Shown here: one piece after another, positions 11,340 through 23,110 of the stretch
Layout: the number at the start of each line of letters is the position of its first letter
Numbering within the stretch: position 1 is the first letter of the stretch
Source of the DNA: Rhyzopertha dominica
Lineage: Eukaryota; Arthropoda; Insecta; Coleoptera; Bostrichidae
DNA: 64,000 bases
NCBI GenBank assembly: GCA_025024175.1
Contig: QCXZ01000064.1
Location: 56,627,325-56,691,324 of the forward strand
Direction of reading: 5' to 3'
Program-made: the position numbers and the translations under genes
Notes under the pieces: model-generated
Told to the model about the DNA's origin: nothing
The model's database searches: none
Seen by the model: only the letters and a program-made list of their open reading frames with translations

Positions 11340-11809
11340 CCCAAGTTAATCATCCTAATAATAGGGCGGTTTGAGACTTAAGTCGTGCCTGGCATTTCGA
11401 CCAATGGCGTTCGCCGACGTTAAGTAAAACTCGTTTGCTATTGGGATAAGATTAGTCTCAGCCATTTTATAACGACGGAGGTGTCGCGAGGAGGGGCCAA
11501 GTCTCCCCCAATTGAGTATATCCTCTAAACCAGAACGGTTTCTGGTCAAATGATTATTAGTCCGGTTCGTTGGCAGCCACTGAAAAGCTGCGATTCATTT
11601 GTTTTGCGCTTGACCGAGACAGTTTTTTCCTGTTACAAGGTGACCTCGTGAACTTCCTTAGCTTTGGACGGTAGAAGAAAATTTTTTCGCCGGTTCTGCC
11701 ATGGATGTGATCTAATAAACTTTTTGTGTGCTTTTTTCTGTGAATATAGACACTCAGTTTTTAGTGAATTTGTGAGTTAGCAGTTTTCGAAGAACGCAAT
11801 CCTTTTATT
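11340..11809 (+). promoter_or_regulatory. Possible promoter and 5'UTR
   Basis: A locally GC-richer stretch in AT-rich surroundings. It contains a CCAAT-type box (ACCAATGG near 11400), a TTTATAA box near 11465 and an arthropod initiator-like TCAGTT at 11754-11759. A tiny upstream ORF starts at about 11700 (ATGGATGTGATCTAA). It ends at an ATG followed by a good splice donor. All elements are short and could occur by chance; no TE hallmark was seen here. Confidence 0.25.
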
Positions 11810-11819
11810 ATGGACAGTG
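11810..11819 (+). CDS. Possible first coding exon
   Basis: ATG GAC AGT G at 11810-11819 is followed immediately by GTAAGG, a consensus 5' splice site. A tiny initiating exon before a long intron is common in insect developmental genes. No downstream exon could be recognised in this window, so the gene, if real, would continue past a very long intron. Weak, recorded because of the position next to the candidate promoter. Confidence 0.18.
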
Positions 11820-11821
11820 GT

Positions 11822-14800
11822 AAGGATCTTTTTTTTTTAGAAAAAAGTAGGCTTTTCTTAAATATCTATTTTTTACGGAGTTATAGGTATTGATAAGTAT
11901 CTACTTCGCACAGATAGGTACTGTAATGTAACATACAATGTTCGTAGAGATTTAAATTGAAATGTGATCTTCTATTACTTACCTACGTTGTGTTATTTTA
12001 TTTAAACGTACCTTCGATGCACTGGTTATTCAAGTAAATAGGGAGATTTGATGTAATCATAAATAATAAGAACAATCTCAAAACAACTAATTTATTACTA
12101 AACAAGATCAAGTTTGGAGGGTTAACAAATTGTAGAAATGCTGCCGAAAATTGTTATTTAAAACAATGAATGAACTGCCAATTCTAGATCTGTGTTCGAT
12201 ATAACTTTCACTCTCAAGATTCAAAACTGAAGAGATTTTTGTTAACATAGCCGAGTATGGTCTCATGCGGGAGGCAACTCAGCTATATAGTTGAATAGTT
12301 TGGTGCAAAAATTTTGGTTTTTCTTTTACCAGATGTTTGCCCAGCACGGGAGAAAATATTAGTTCATGCATCAAGGTTTACACTTTCAAGCATCACGTAT
12401 AACTATTGCTGCGTGGAAACAGCTAATGAAAGAATGCGAGAACACAGTTAAGAAAACGACATAAATAGTCAAAAAAAGAAGATTACAACAGCAGAATTAG
12501 CTTGAAATGTTACCGTTGACTGCAAATACAGCATGTATGGTGCTTGTTTAAAACTGATTACATAATGTGATTGAAAAAAGGACACAAACAATAAAAATTG
12601 AAACAGTACTAACCTGTGAACAGTTGATAGAACACACTGAAACTGAAGCGCATCTATTTCTCGTCCACTTAAGAACCTACCCCATCGAACATCGCAAATA
12701 TGCCCCATTCCCAAAACCGATGAATAAAATACAGAAGAATACAGAAGATGGCATACCTGGTTACTTCTGTACCATATACAAAGTCACTATCTTTTAAAAT
12801 AAGTTTTCTTTATTAAATTAACCCCCCTTGAGAGTTTTTGCCATCCTGGAGAACTGCTCTTTGGATTGCTCTGTTTAGTTTTTGATGGTCCACGCTTCTG
12901 ACCATTACTGAAGAGCAACAGAATTCATCTAGCTGAAAGCCTTATATCTTGTAAGACGTGATGAATTATGTGATATTTTTTTTAATTTTTATTTTACTTT
13001 ATTTTCACAGGGGGTGCGCGCAAGCAAGCCTAAAACGGCAACCACTAAAAAAAACATAATTATACTAAACTTAAGAATAATCAACAATGAATATTACAAT
13101 TTAGTGTGTACAAAACTAATAAGTCTATCTATATTAGAAAGATATGAAAAAAATATATACACAAATCAATATCCTTGAATACAATAAATAAACTATAAAG
13201 AATTATGCAATATATAAATTACATATAAGAAACAGTATTAAGGTAAGAAAAATTAACAAACGGAAACTATTATCTGAATTTTGATTTTACTAAAGCACTA
13301 AATTTTTTCAAAGAGTTATGGAAATGTCGACGTCAGAACAGTGCAAATTATACGATCTTGTAATGTGCGCTAACGGTCCATTACGACGTATCCAAAAATT
13401 GTGTTTAGGCCTTTTTAGAATTTTTTTCCTTACACATAAGTCAATGAGCATTATTATTATTTGAACTACAAATATTTCTCATCTAATAGCTTTTAATGTA
13501 TGACAAAAAAATTTTGAAGACACTTAAAATTGACATTCTCGCTTCTGAATGTGGACACACCATTCTACGATTACCCACATATCATTGCATTTTCAAGCCC
13601 ATTAAAATGATATGGGGGTAGTTGAAAAAAAAAAAAAGAATTCGACGAGTGAACACCGGTGGAAAATTCAGCAATGAAATGCTACTAAAAATTAGTTTTG
13701 TAACGACCTTTACCTTATTGTTGTCAAAGTTATAGACAAACGAAAATAATCTAAAATTTCTAGTAAATGACAGTACAGCACTTACTGAATTTTAAAAAAA
13801 GTTTGTTAATTTTAGAGTAATTATAGAATTGACATAGGTCGTTTTGAAATAGTAAAGTACAGATGCAGTTGTCAAAGTTTGACAAATATTAGAGAAAACC
13901 GCATCTAATGAAATCCGACATCGCACATCATATCTTTTGAGGACATTTTTTACCTCAGAATACTAGAAGATATCTTCATCCTTTGAACATTTCTTGGCAT
14001 TTCACTCTTGCACACTAAGTTTTTTGCATCTTTTTTATAATTGTATTATTATATTTTTAAAATGAAATCTGTCAAACTATTTGGAATCAGACTTTGGCAT
14101 TTAAAATGCACTAGCATTTGTAGCAGTCACATTATTTTGGTTCTTTGAGCAAAAAAACTCTATACACCTTTCATATCCTACAATTACAAAGAAAATGGGA
14201 CACCCTGTATTTTTATCATTTTTCCTATTTGGTACATGGTGAGAGACTGCAAGAAATCGATAAACATTATTTAAGTAACACTCTACGATTAGAAAATCTT
14301 CGATATTATTCTACCGCCCATAGATTACTATTGAAAAAACCGCAAATGAAAAAAATTGACTTTCTCTTGGTTAGAAAACGTTGCCATTATTGCAACAGCA
14401 ACTTATAAACCGCCAAACTAATAATTATATTTATTAAACAGCTACAGAAATAACTGATATTGTTCCAGGCAGAAAAAATCTAAACTTCTATCAATTAGGT
14501 CACTTAGTTTTCCCATACTTACAAAAAAATGGGTTTTTATGCTGATGTCAAACTTTAAACAATTTCTTCACAAAACAGCTTGTAACAAGTTGCAATCACA
14601 CCACAGGTCTAGCCACCTTAACAGATCTTAAGACATTGCGATTTTCAAGCTTCTAGGTCTGAATCTCCACTAAAGGAAAAAAAATAAATTCTTTAAATAC
14701 CCAGCGAACAACCTCACTTATTTCGGAAAGCAGTTTAGAGAACCTTGCCGATTCTAAATTTTTTGTCTCTTCTCATTATGGGTAGAACACTAATGCCCTC

Positions 14801-15228
14801 TTCTCTACAGAGCTTGCTCAGAACAATCCTTCCTTTAAACATTGAACCTGTTTTATACCTTTGGAGATTAAGTTTTCTACTTGCGTTATAAAGCTTCTCA
14901 TATCGCTTCCATTTGCTAGTGTTTTTATGATCAGTAGTTTCCTCGCTTTCACAAGTTCTCAGTGCGTTAATCACAATGTTTACAGCATCATATCACAACA
15001 ATACTGGCAGTCAGCTGCGCAAAATCAAATAATGAATTCAATAATTATTAAACCTGGATCACCATAAGCAATTTTGTGATGTGACTGTGTACTGTTCGAT
15101 AACTTGTAAGCTGTTTATATATCCGACCTAGCCGTTAGTTTCCTTTTAGGAATACACTATTTGAAAAAACCCGTTCCTTACACGCACCCTTCATTTTCGG
15201 TTTACTAGAGACGTCCCACATCTGCTTA
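11822..15228. other. Intergenic or intronic, mostly featureless
   Basis: AT-rich sequence. Apart from the repeat copy at 13374-13504, I see only short open frames without recognisable domains (12567-12797, 14145-14408, and 14735-14974 on the opposite strand). No gene is supported. Confidence 0.35.
13374..13504. repeat. Dispersed repeat, copy 2
   Basis: Same orientation as the copy at 7705-7829, from CGTATCCAAAAATTG to TTTTAATGTATGAC, with small indels. Confidence 0.6.
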
Positions 15229-15230
15229 TA

Positions 15231-16561
15231 CGAGGCATGTTTTTTAAGTAAGTACTGTTTTGGAATTAAAAAAAGACGTGCAAAGATATCGCAATAATTT
15301 TAACTTACATGAAAGCCTGTACCTTAGTCTACTTTTCTACATAATTTCCGTGAATATTGAGGCACTTGTCATAACGTGGCACCAGTTTTTGAATACCCTC
15401 CTCATAAAATTCTGCCGCCTGACTTGTTAACCACTGTATCACAAATGTTTCGACTTCGTTATCGTCTTGAAGACGCTGACCACCCAGGTGTTTCTTCAAG
15501 TGCAGGAACAAATGGTAGTCGCTGGGCGCCAGATCAGGGCTGTATGGAGGATGATCTAGAGTTTCCCATTTAAAAGATTTGATGAGATCTTTGTCCGATT
15601 AGCCACATGTGGACGGACATTGTCATGCAGCAAAACGATACCCTTACTCAACTTGCCACGTCTTTTGCTCTGGATTGCACGACGCAGATTGTTCAATGTC
15701 TTACAATAAGACGCTGCATTGATTGTCTCATTACGAGGCAGAAACTCCACTAGCAATACTCCTTTTCTGTCCCAAAAAAACTGTGCACATGATTTTCCGG
15801 GCAGAAATTGTTTGCTTAAACTTCACTTTTTTGGGTGATGATGAATGTCGCCATTCCATGGATTGTTGTTTCGATTCTGGTGTGACGTAGGCCACCCATA
15901 TTTCGTCACCAGTAACAATTTGGTCTAAAAAATCTTCACCTTCATTGTGGTACCGCTCAAGGAAAGTCAATGCACTGCCTAAACGTTGGGTTTTGTGCAA
16001 ATCCGTCAACATTTTCGGAACCCAACGTGAACACAATTTCCGGTAATTCAAGTTCTCGGTCACAATGCGATACAAAACACTACGAGAATATTGAGGAAAG
16101 CAGTCGCACAATGATGAAATCGTAAAGCGTCTGTTTTCTCTCACCTTTTCGTTCACTTTCTGCACCAAATCTTCATTAACGACCGAAGGACGCCCACTCC
16201 GTTCTTCATCATGCACATTTGTGCGGCCATCTTTAAATGCTCTCACCCATTTCCTTACCATTCCATCACTCATAATGTTTTATCCGTAAACTTCACAGAT
16301 CTCACTATGAATATCGATCGGTTTTACGCCTTTAGCACTAAGAAATCGTATAACAGCCCGTACTTCACAATCGGCGGGACTCACGATTGTCGGAGGCATC
16401 TTAAACAGTTAGTAAACAACGTATACAATGAAGAATCAAACTGTAATGGCGTCAGTGCGCAGACAAGAGATGTAAGTAACCAGCGCGCATGCGCGGAACG
16501 CCGACCGTAGCGCTGCGGCGGCGGAATCGCAAAACGGTACTTACTTAAAAAACATGCCTCG
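15231..16561 (-). mobile_element. Full-length mariner-family transposon
   Basis: A 1331-bp element flanked by TA at 15229-15230 and 16562-16563. The terminal inverted repeats are at least 28 bp and start CGAGGCATGTTTTTTAAGTA at both ends. The transposase gene is on the - strand. The termini are nearly identical but the gene is inactivated, so the copy may be cross-mobilisable but is not autonomous. Confidence 0.93.
15329..16399 (-). pseudogene. Mariner transposase, inactivated
   Basis: Cut-and-paste transposase with a DD34D triad. It starts at the ATG at 16399-16397 (MPPTIVSP) and carries an N-terminal helix-turn-helix region, then VRKWVRAFKDGR and the linker SGRPS. The catalytic signatures are TGDEIWV (first Asp), LLHDNVRPH (second Asp) and PYSPDLAPSDYHLF (third Asp). 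Three lesions are visible: an in-frame TAA shortly before MSDGMV (about 16277), a one-base gain in a T run at about 15776 after KIMCTVF, and a one-base loss at about 15590 after ANRTK. The remaining frame is otherwise well conserved, indicating fairly recent death. Length matches the family (about 345 codons). Confidence 0.92.
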
Positions 16562-16563
16562 TA

Positions 16564-17990
16564 CATTGCATAAGCAAGGACTGATGGTGATCTATTAAAG
16601 CTGTCAAAAAAAATTTAGATCAGCAGATCATACCACCTTCTGCTGCAATCCTGTTTTATTTTAATAATACCTACCTTCCATTTGCTGGAATCGTAGAGAT
16701 TTTAGGGCATAATGTTCATTAATACGGACGTTCCTTCTTTTTTAAATTCTAGTATATTTTGATTATCCAAAGAAATCTCAGAGAAGTATTGCATCACAGT
16801 TCCGGTGTCAGTTTTAATTCTAGCCGTGCAATCAGTCTAATGATAAACCGGTCACGTATGTGATCGTTGCTCACTGACCCAAAATAATTATGATATGTGT
16901 TATTTGCAGTATTCTGTATAATGAGGCAGGAAGTTCAAGGACATGGATTTGTGCGAAAGATGCTCGCATTATTTTGTTCGGTTCGATACAATTCAGTTAT
17001 TGGAAACTATATACATTTCGATAATTAAACAACTGAAGCAATGCATGTTTAGTCAAATCTTGTACTGGCCTGTAACATTTATGAGCGTATGTAGGAGCTT
17101 TAAGTCCAATGCTTAATGCTTGTATTATTTTACTTTATCACTGTTTTTCACACCTCGGCATCTGCAAGGTCCATCTTCATTACCCCCGTCCATGGCTTCC
17201 TCGGGCATACTCTTTTTCCTCTTCCAAAAGCCTATTTTTTTTTCCTAAATCCTCTGCATGAAGAAGCCATGACAACATATTTCATCTTTACTCTTTCTTC
17301 CCTGAAAATTTTTCTACGCACTCTTTCTTCTCACACTTCGCTTCAAGCTTTTCTTGATCGAGTTGGTAATTCATCTATGGTTTAAGATATCTTCGCCGTC
17401 AAAGATAAAGTCAATTAGAGGTAGGTCTGTTGACCTCAGATGGATGGTCCAACCCACTTGTTAGAAAAGTAATTATTCAGATACGTTCTGTTTTTTCTAA
17501 CTTTTACTAAAACGTGGAAGACTATCATTTATGTCAAAGCACATGAAGTTTGATCTTCTCTGTTCATATTTGTGTGTACTTTTAGTGGCGTAGGTAATTT
17601 TATTCTTGCTAGTTAGATACCCTATATACGTTCTAGTACGCCACTGCCGATCAGTGCCATTTGGTAACACTTTGGCTTACTACATGTGGTGTCCATCTAT
17701 TATCATTGTCTAAGGGTCTTTCGGTGGATATAATTCAAATAATTGTCATAATAGCAAAAGCTTTGCATTTATCAGAAAGCTTCAGGTTTAGAAATAAGCT
17801 AAGCAATTGAATCTTTAACACACGGCGACAACGCACAAATCTATTTGGAAGCAGTTTTTGACATTTTGTGGAGAGCGAAAATATTAAATTCCCTGAGCAG
17901 ACTTCAAACGAACACTTGGCATGAAGAGAGCTGCTGGCATCGATTATGAAAAATTTGGAATATTTCGAACCCGCTTCTCCAAAAAAGTAC
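16564..17990. other. Intergenic, no gene seen
   Basis: No recognisable coding domain or repeat termini. Open frames here are short and of AT-rich composition. Confidence 0.35.
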
Positions 17991-17999
17991 TATGAAGAT

Positions 18000-19310
18000 T
18001 TTAATCGAAATATAGACCCATTCATGTATGTTACAGGAGTTTAGGGACTGTTATGGGAAGGTTTTCAAGGCATCCAACTAGCGGAGAGTTTTTATTAGCG
18101 TCCGTGCTAGTTCGGCTGCATTATTTTTGCTCTTCCTCGGACAAGCTGCTGTCTGAGATTGTATACAGCTTTAAGGCTTCCTTATTTATTGTTTTCTTGT
18201 CTTATGCGATTTCTGACCACTCTGTTTTCTTCAATTATGATAGCTTTCGCTATGATTCCCTCCAATGTTGTTCTCCACGTGTAGCACGGTCGTCCTATTT
18301 TGAGCTTGTTGCTGTTCATTTACCACGCTTTCTGTAGTACATGGTCTTCTTATCTCCTTTGAATATGCTCTAATATTTCTTTACATTTCTATTGTTTTTG
18401 TGATTGTCTTTGCCTCTAGGAGTTCTGGCGCCCCCCGAATTTCGGTTTCTTTGACAGCTTTGGCCAATAATTGCACGATATTTCTTTCTGCGTTTCTCAA
18501 GCTTATTCTGTTAGCTTTGGTAGCAGCCACAGTTTTGACTGTCATAATGTGATGTGTGGTAATTACCGATGTGTATATATTTTTTTGAGATGCTCCATTC
18601 CTGCTTGTGTTTCTCTACAAATTATAGTATAGCTTTTATAACTCTATGCGCGATTTTTGTCCTTTCTTTGACTGTTTCTCTGCGGTTGAGTTTGCTTATT
18701 ATGTAGGTTCCCAAATATTTTTTTCAACCTTATACTTCGGCTCCCTAGTTTGTATACGCTACCTGTCATTAACGTTTTCTATCATGACAGTTTGTTGTAG
18801 ATTATGGTTAACCAGTTTCCTACGTTATTTAAGAAAGTCGGCCAAATCTTTTTAATTCTCTGTTATTACCACCAGGTCATCCGCATATGTCAGTATAAAC
18901 GGAAGTTTTATTTTATTTCCTTGTCGGATATATATATTTTTTTTAGTTGTGCGATAGTTTTTTGAATGATGTCATCTAGGACAATTATAAATATTTTTAG
19001 TGACATGGGGAATCCTTGCTTTACTATTTTTTGTTTTACCGGCGTGGTTGTTTGGTCAAACCACTGTATTGTTGTATCTTCGTGTAGGCAGGCCTTCGTT
19101 ATCCTATTAAATAGGTAGTTGGGAACCTTATTCTTTGCCAGGATTTCTGGTAGAGATAGGAGATTTATCATATCGAATGCTTTCTTTCTTTTCTTTTCTT
19201 CTAGTACGCGCCTTATTGTGTAGGCACATGTGATCCTCCACTGATCTGTTCTTGACAAAGGCTGCTTGATGGTGTGGCATTTCCGGGATGTGATATATTA
19301 TATTTTATTA
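18000..19310 (-). pseudogene. Non-LTR retrotransposon (LINE) reverse transcriptase relic
   Basis: Reverse transcriptase of a LINE, read right to left. HQAAFVKNRSVEDHM (about 19230-19275) matches the RT block before motif A. After a frameshift come KKAFDMINL (motif A with catalytic Asp), a VKQGFPMSLKIF block corresponding to RQGxPLSP, and VLDDIIQ. The YADD catalytic box lies at 18876-18887. Further left the frame is heavily broken, but GRPCYTW (about 18290) resembles the C-terminal end of LINE ORF2. The 5' half is absent. The clade is uncertain. Confidence 0.7.
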
Positions 19311-21265
19311 TCTGTTATAATTAAAAAAACAAAGCATTCGATTTTAATAATAGTTTGTATTAAGTTTGTAATATAATTTGGTGGACACCACATAGGCCGA
19401 CCTGCAAGGATCCTATGTAGTCGCTTGTTGCAATTTTGTACCTTTTGTTGTAAAACAAACGCCTATCTTTGAGGTTAACGATCGGTGTACAAGTCGCCGT
19501 CAGTCACGCGTTCAAATAATGTTTATTTCGAATACACCACGTTTCAAGAATTACGAAGGTAAGGTGCTCAAAATTGCGCCAGCCTGCTGCCAACATAAGC
19601 ACCCAAGAAACGCGTATCTGCGACATTAATTGATGTGAGCTTGTTCCACGTTAGGAAACGCGATTCGGAAGCCGCGTTACGTCGACCAGAAGCAATAATC
19701 TGTTGAAAGGGATAATATTTGTTCGTGTTTGTAAGTTATTTGTTTAGTAAATGGATTGGGACGCTGGAGGTGTCTAACAGAGCTGTTCTCAGCCAGGTAC
19801 GGTGTCCTTTTCGAGTAGCAAAAATACGCTCTTCCTCCGTCTGTGTACCGCTGAACAAATTTTACAAATCGCCTTACGTACGGCTTGCAAATATTTGACC
19901 GGCAGATGGATGTTTCGCTAAATAGTGGAACAACAGGCGTTACCATAATGAGAGGAGATTGTGAAAGTAAACTCCACCTCGCCGATATAACGTATAATTA
20001 ATAAGCTGGTACGGTGGCAATTGTTTTAAGAGAACAAAACAGGAAAAATTAATTGGGCATGTTAAATTCATTTTAAGTGGGTAGTCGTTGTTGAACGAAT
20101 GGGGTTTTAACTATGAAGAAATAATTCAGTGTTACCTGAACAGTGTTTTCACCTTTCTATCATAATTAGAATGTTAGAATCAACAGATTCATTATATGAC
20201 CTCTAATATGGTATCCTCTAATTTTTAATTTTAATTTAATTTCTGTTGCCTAGTTGAGTGATCGGCAATACTGTATAGATTCCATCTTCTGCCTAATGAA
20301 TTACACACGACATGTTCGAAAGTAATGTGCGCGCCAGGAAAGAGGGCAGACGTGGTGGGGACGACTGAACCAGTGCAGTTGGGCTTTAGTATTAAGTATT
20401 CAATACTTTATGACTGCACCCAACTGCAATTTCATTTGTTCACATTGCCTTACTTTAATCGTATTACACACATCTATAAAAAGATCCCAGTTTAGATAAA
20501 TCTGAGTTGAAATGAAATGCCAAACAGGTATATTTATAAAAACTACATTTAAAAAAAAATTATATCAGTTCAGTGCATTGTAAATTTTGGATCCGATTTT
20601 TTAATATGTAGGTATATAAACAGACAAAAATGTAAAACGGTTTAATGCTTGTGCCTATACAAAACGAAACATTTTTATGCAAGTTACATTTTTATTTAAA
20701 GATTAAACAATGAAAAAATTAGGTATTATTCGAAAGAGACAATCGAATAAAATAAACCACGCAAGTAAATCTCACGCCTCAAAGTCGTAGTCAGTCGGTT
20801 CCGTATACACGGTTCACATTGCGGACACGGACAGATGGCTTGGCTCCGCCGTTGACAAAGACCAGCAGGCTAAAAATGTTTCCATTTGGATCTGCATCCG
20901 CTTGCCGCGTATGCAACCGCGGTAGCTAACAAAACTGGATCCGGAGCCGGACCGATTCAGCGGGTGGATGCGGATCCAACGGCTCCACTTGCTGATCTAG
21001 ATCCCTGGAACGGGTCCAAACGGACTAACACATCTCTACTATACATCGTTTACGCTGTCAATAACCTACATTGTTTGGATAAAATAATTTTGTAATTATC
21101 AATAATTTCTTCGAGGTTCGGTTTGAAAAAGTTTGAAAGGTGCCTTTATATCATGGAAAGTGGATTTATTAAGGCAAGTAGTTCAAATTTGCCGAAAATT
21201 GACTATTTTACAGTGGTCACCTTCTTCGCAACATATAGTAAGTTCTGTTCTGCTGAATTCAGAAA
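19311..21265. other. Intergenic; one strong hairpin and a GC-richer island
   Basis: No gene supported. A hairpin at 20374-20428 has arms TGCAGTTGGG and CCAACTGCA plus a pairing AAGTATT/AATACTT core. The stretch 19560-19960 is less AT-rich and lacks repeat hallmarks. At 20915-21010, GGATCC/GGAGCC motifs cluster without an evident role. Confidence 0.35.
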
Positions 21266-21271
21266 TGTTAA

Positions 21272-23108
21272 GACGTCTTTGTAAGTAATATACCAACCAG
21301 CACGATATTTCAGGTTCTGTTCGGCGGATTTTTTCTAAAATTGTACACGGGCCTATGGGCAATTAAAATGCATTTTCTGGAATTTTTTCAACTCAGTGTC
21401 AGCTCTACTTTCCGAGATATGGGCGCAGGTTGCATTTTTTTAATGGGAAGGTGGTTCAAAAGGCACATCATTAAAATGGATATTTTTTCCTGATTTCAAA
21501 AATATATCACACTTGTACAATTCATTGCTTCTGAGTTGAGAAAACTGTGATAACAAATTTGGGTTTTGTAGAAAACTTCAAATTTAAAAATCATATTCGT
21601 TATCGCTAAGTAAGAACAAAAACTCAAGGTGTCTCCATTTTCCTCGTGACTGGTGATAATTTTCATTCACATTGTTATTTGCGATCACAATGCTTCAGTT
21701 AACTGAACACGATCGCATCGAAATTTTGATGATGATTGGTTATGGAGATAGAAGGCGAAGTTATTCGGAAGTAGTTGCTCTCTACAATGCAATTCATGAA
21801 GATCGTGAACCAATTGCTAGATCAACAGTTATTAAAACATTGCAACATTTTGACGAAACCAGCGGTGTTAAAAATCGTCTAAAAGCCAGGACGTCCAAAG
21901 GTTGCTACGGGTGAGGAAAGTAGTTTGAATCTCCTTTTAGATGTGCAAGAGAATCCCAAGTGTTCCGTACAACAGCGTACAACACCATATTAGCAGAACA
22001 TCTGTTCAGAAAATTTTGAAAAAAGAAAAGTCCATACAAAATTCACTTATGAAATGAACTGAACGAAGATGATTTCGATCGTAGGATAGAATTTTGCGAT
22101 GAAGATAGAAACATTTTAAATTGGATTATGTTTTCTGGTGAAGTAAATATACATAATTGCAGATATTGGTCGGACACAAATCCACATTGGATGGAACAAG
22201 TCCACACACAACACCCTCAGAAAGTGAATGTCTGGTGTGGTATAGATGAGCGCGTTATTGGACCTTTTTTCATCGATGGAAATTTGATTGCGGTCAAGTA
22301 TTTACAGCTCTTGTGCGAACACATTATACCAGAACGCCTTTCTGAAAAGGTATGGTTTCAGCAAGATGATGCACCGTCCCATTTTGCAGTCAATGTTCGT
22401 GGATATTTGAATGCGATATTTCCAGACAGATGGATGGGTGGTAGCGGAGCGATAGATTGCCCAGCACAATCCCCTGATCTGACGCCGCTTGATTTTTTTC
22501 CTGTGGGGGTATCTGAAAAATCTTATTTATGTTGATCGGCCACATAATGCAGAAGATTCAAAAGGACGAATCGGGCAGATATTCAGAATTTACCTCCAAA
22601 TATGCTATAAAGAACAATCTTTTACTCAAGATTGCATTATTGCCAGGAAGTAAATGGGGAACATTTTTCATGGAATCATGTTTTTCTTTTTTACTTTTAG
22701 GGTACCCTATTCCCAATAAATTGATCAAACTAGACGAAAATTATCACCAGTCAAGGAAAAATGGTAATACCTGGCTTTTTTGTTCATTTTAGCGATAAAG
22801 AAACTTGTTTTCATTCTTTTCGTTCTTTGTATTTACACTCTTCTCAACTCAGAAGCAATAAATTGTATAAGAGTGAAACATTCTTGAAATCAGGAAAAAT
22901 ATATCCTTTAATGATGTGCCTTTTGTCTCCCTTTCCCATATGAAAAAACGCAATTTGCGCCCATATCTCGGAAACGAGAGCTGACACGGAGTTGAAAAAA
23001 TTCCAGAAAATGCACTTTAATTACTAATAGGTCCATGCACAATCTAAGACAAATCGGTCGAACAGAGCCTGAATTATCCTGCTGGTTTCATACTTTGTAG
23101 CGACCCTG
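21272..23108 (+). mobile_element. Rosa-like (DD41D) Tc1/mariner transposon with long TIRs
   Basis: Terminal regions of about 280 bp are inverted copies of each other (about 21285-21560 versus 22825-23095). They share GCATTTTCTGGAATTTTTTC, GAGATATGGGCGCA and TTGCTTCTGAGTTGAGAA. The right end reads CGACCCTG followed by TA; the outermost bases on the left are diverged or lost, so that border is approximate. Between the TIRs is a broken transposase gene. Confidence 0.8.
21672..22640 (+). pseudogene. DD41D transposase, inactivated
   Basis: Transposase of the IS630-Tc1-mariner superfamily. The N-terminal helix-turn-helix (LTEHDRIEILMMIGYGDRR) is intact from the ATG at 21690, then the frame breaks around 21905. 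NELNEDDFDRRIEFC is readable at about 22045-22105. The catalytic segment runs 22128-22500 with WSDTNPHWM, VNVWCGI, GPFFIDG, VWFQQDDAPSHF (second Asp) and SPDLTPLDFF (third Asp). I count 41 residues between the second and third Asp, the DD41D spacing of rosa-type elements. The first catalytic Asp is replaced: MFSGEV stands where FSDE is expected. A further shift follows at 22535. Confidence 0.85.
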
Positions 23109-23110
23109 TA

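Noticed and set aside
14735..14974. A basic - strand open frame as a retroelement protein
   Set aside because: Lys/Arg-rich but without any RT, RNase H, zinc-knuckle or transposase motif that I could identify.
20374..20428. A microRNA precursor
   Set aside because: The hairpin has short arms with a mostly AT core and no expression evidence; recorded only as a hairpin.
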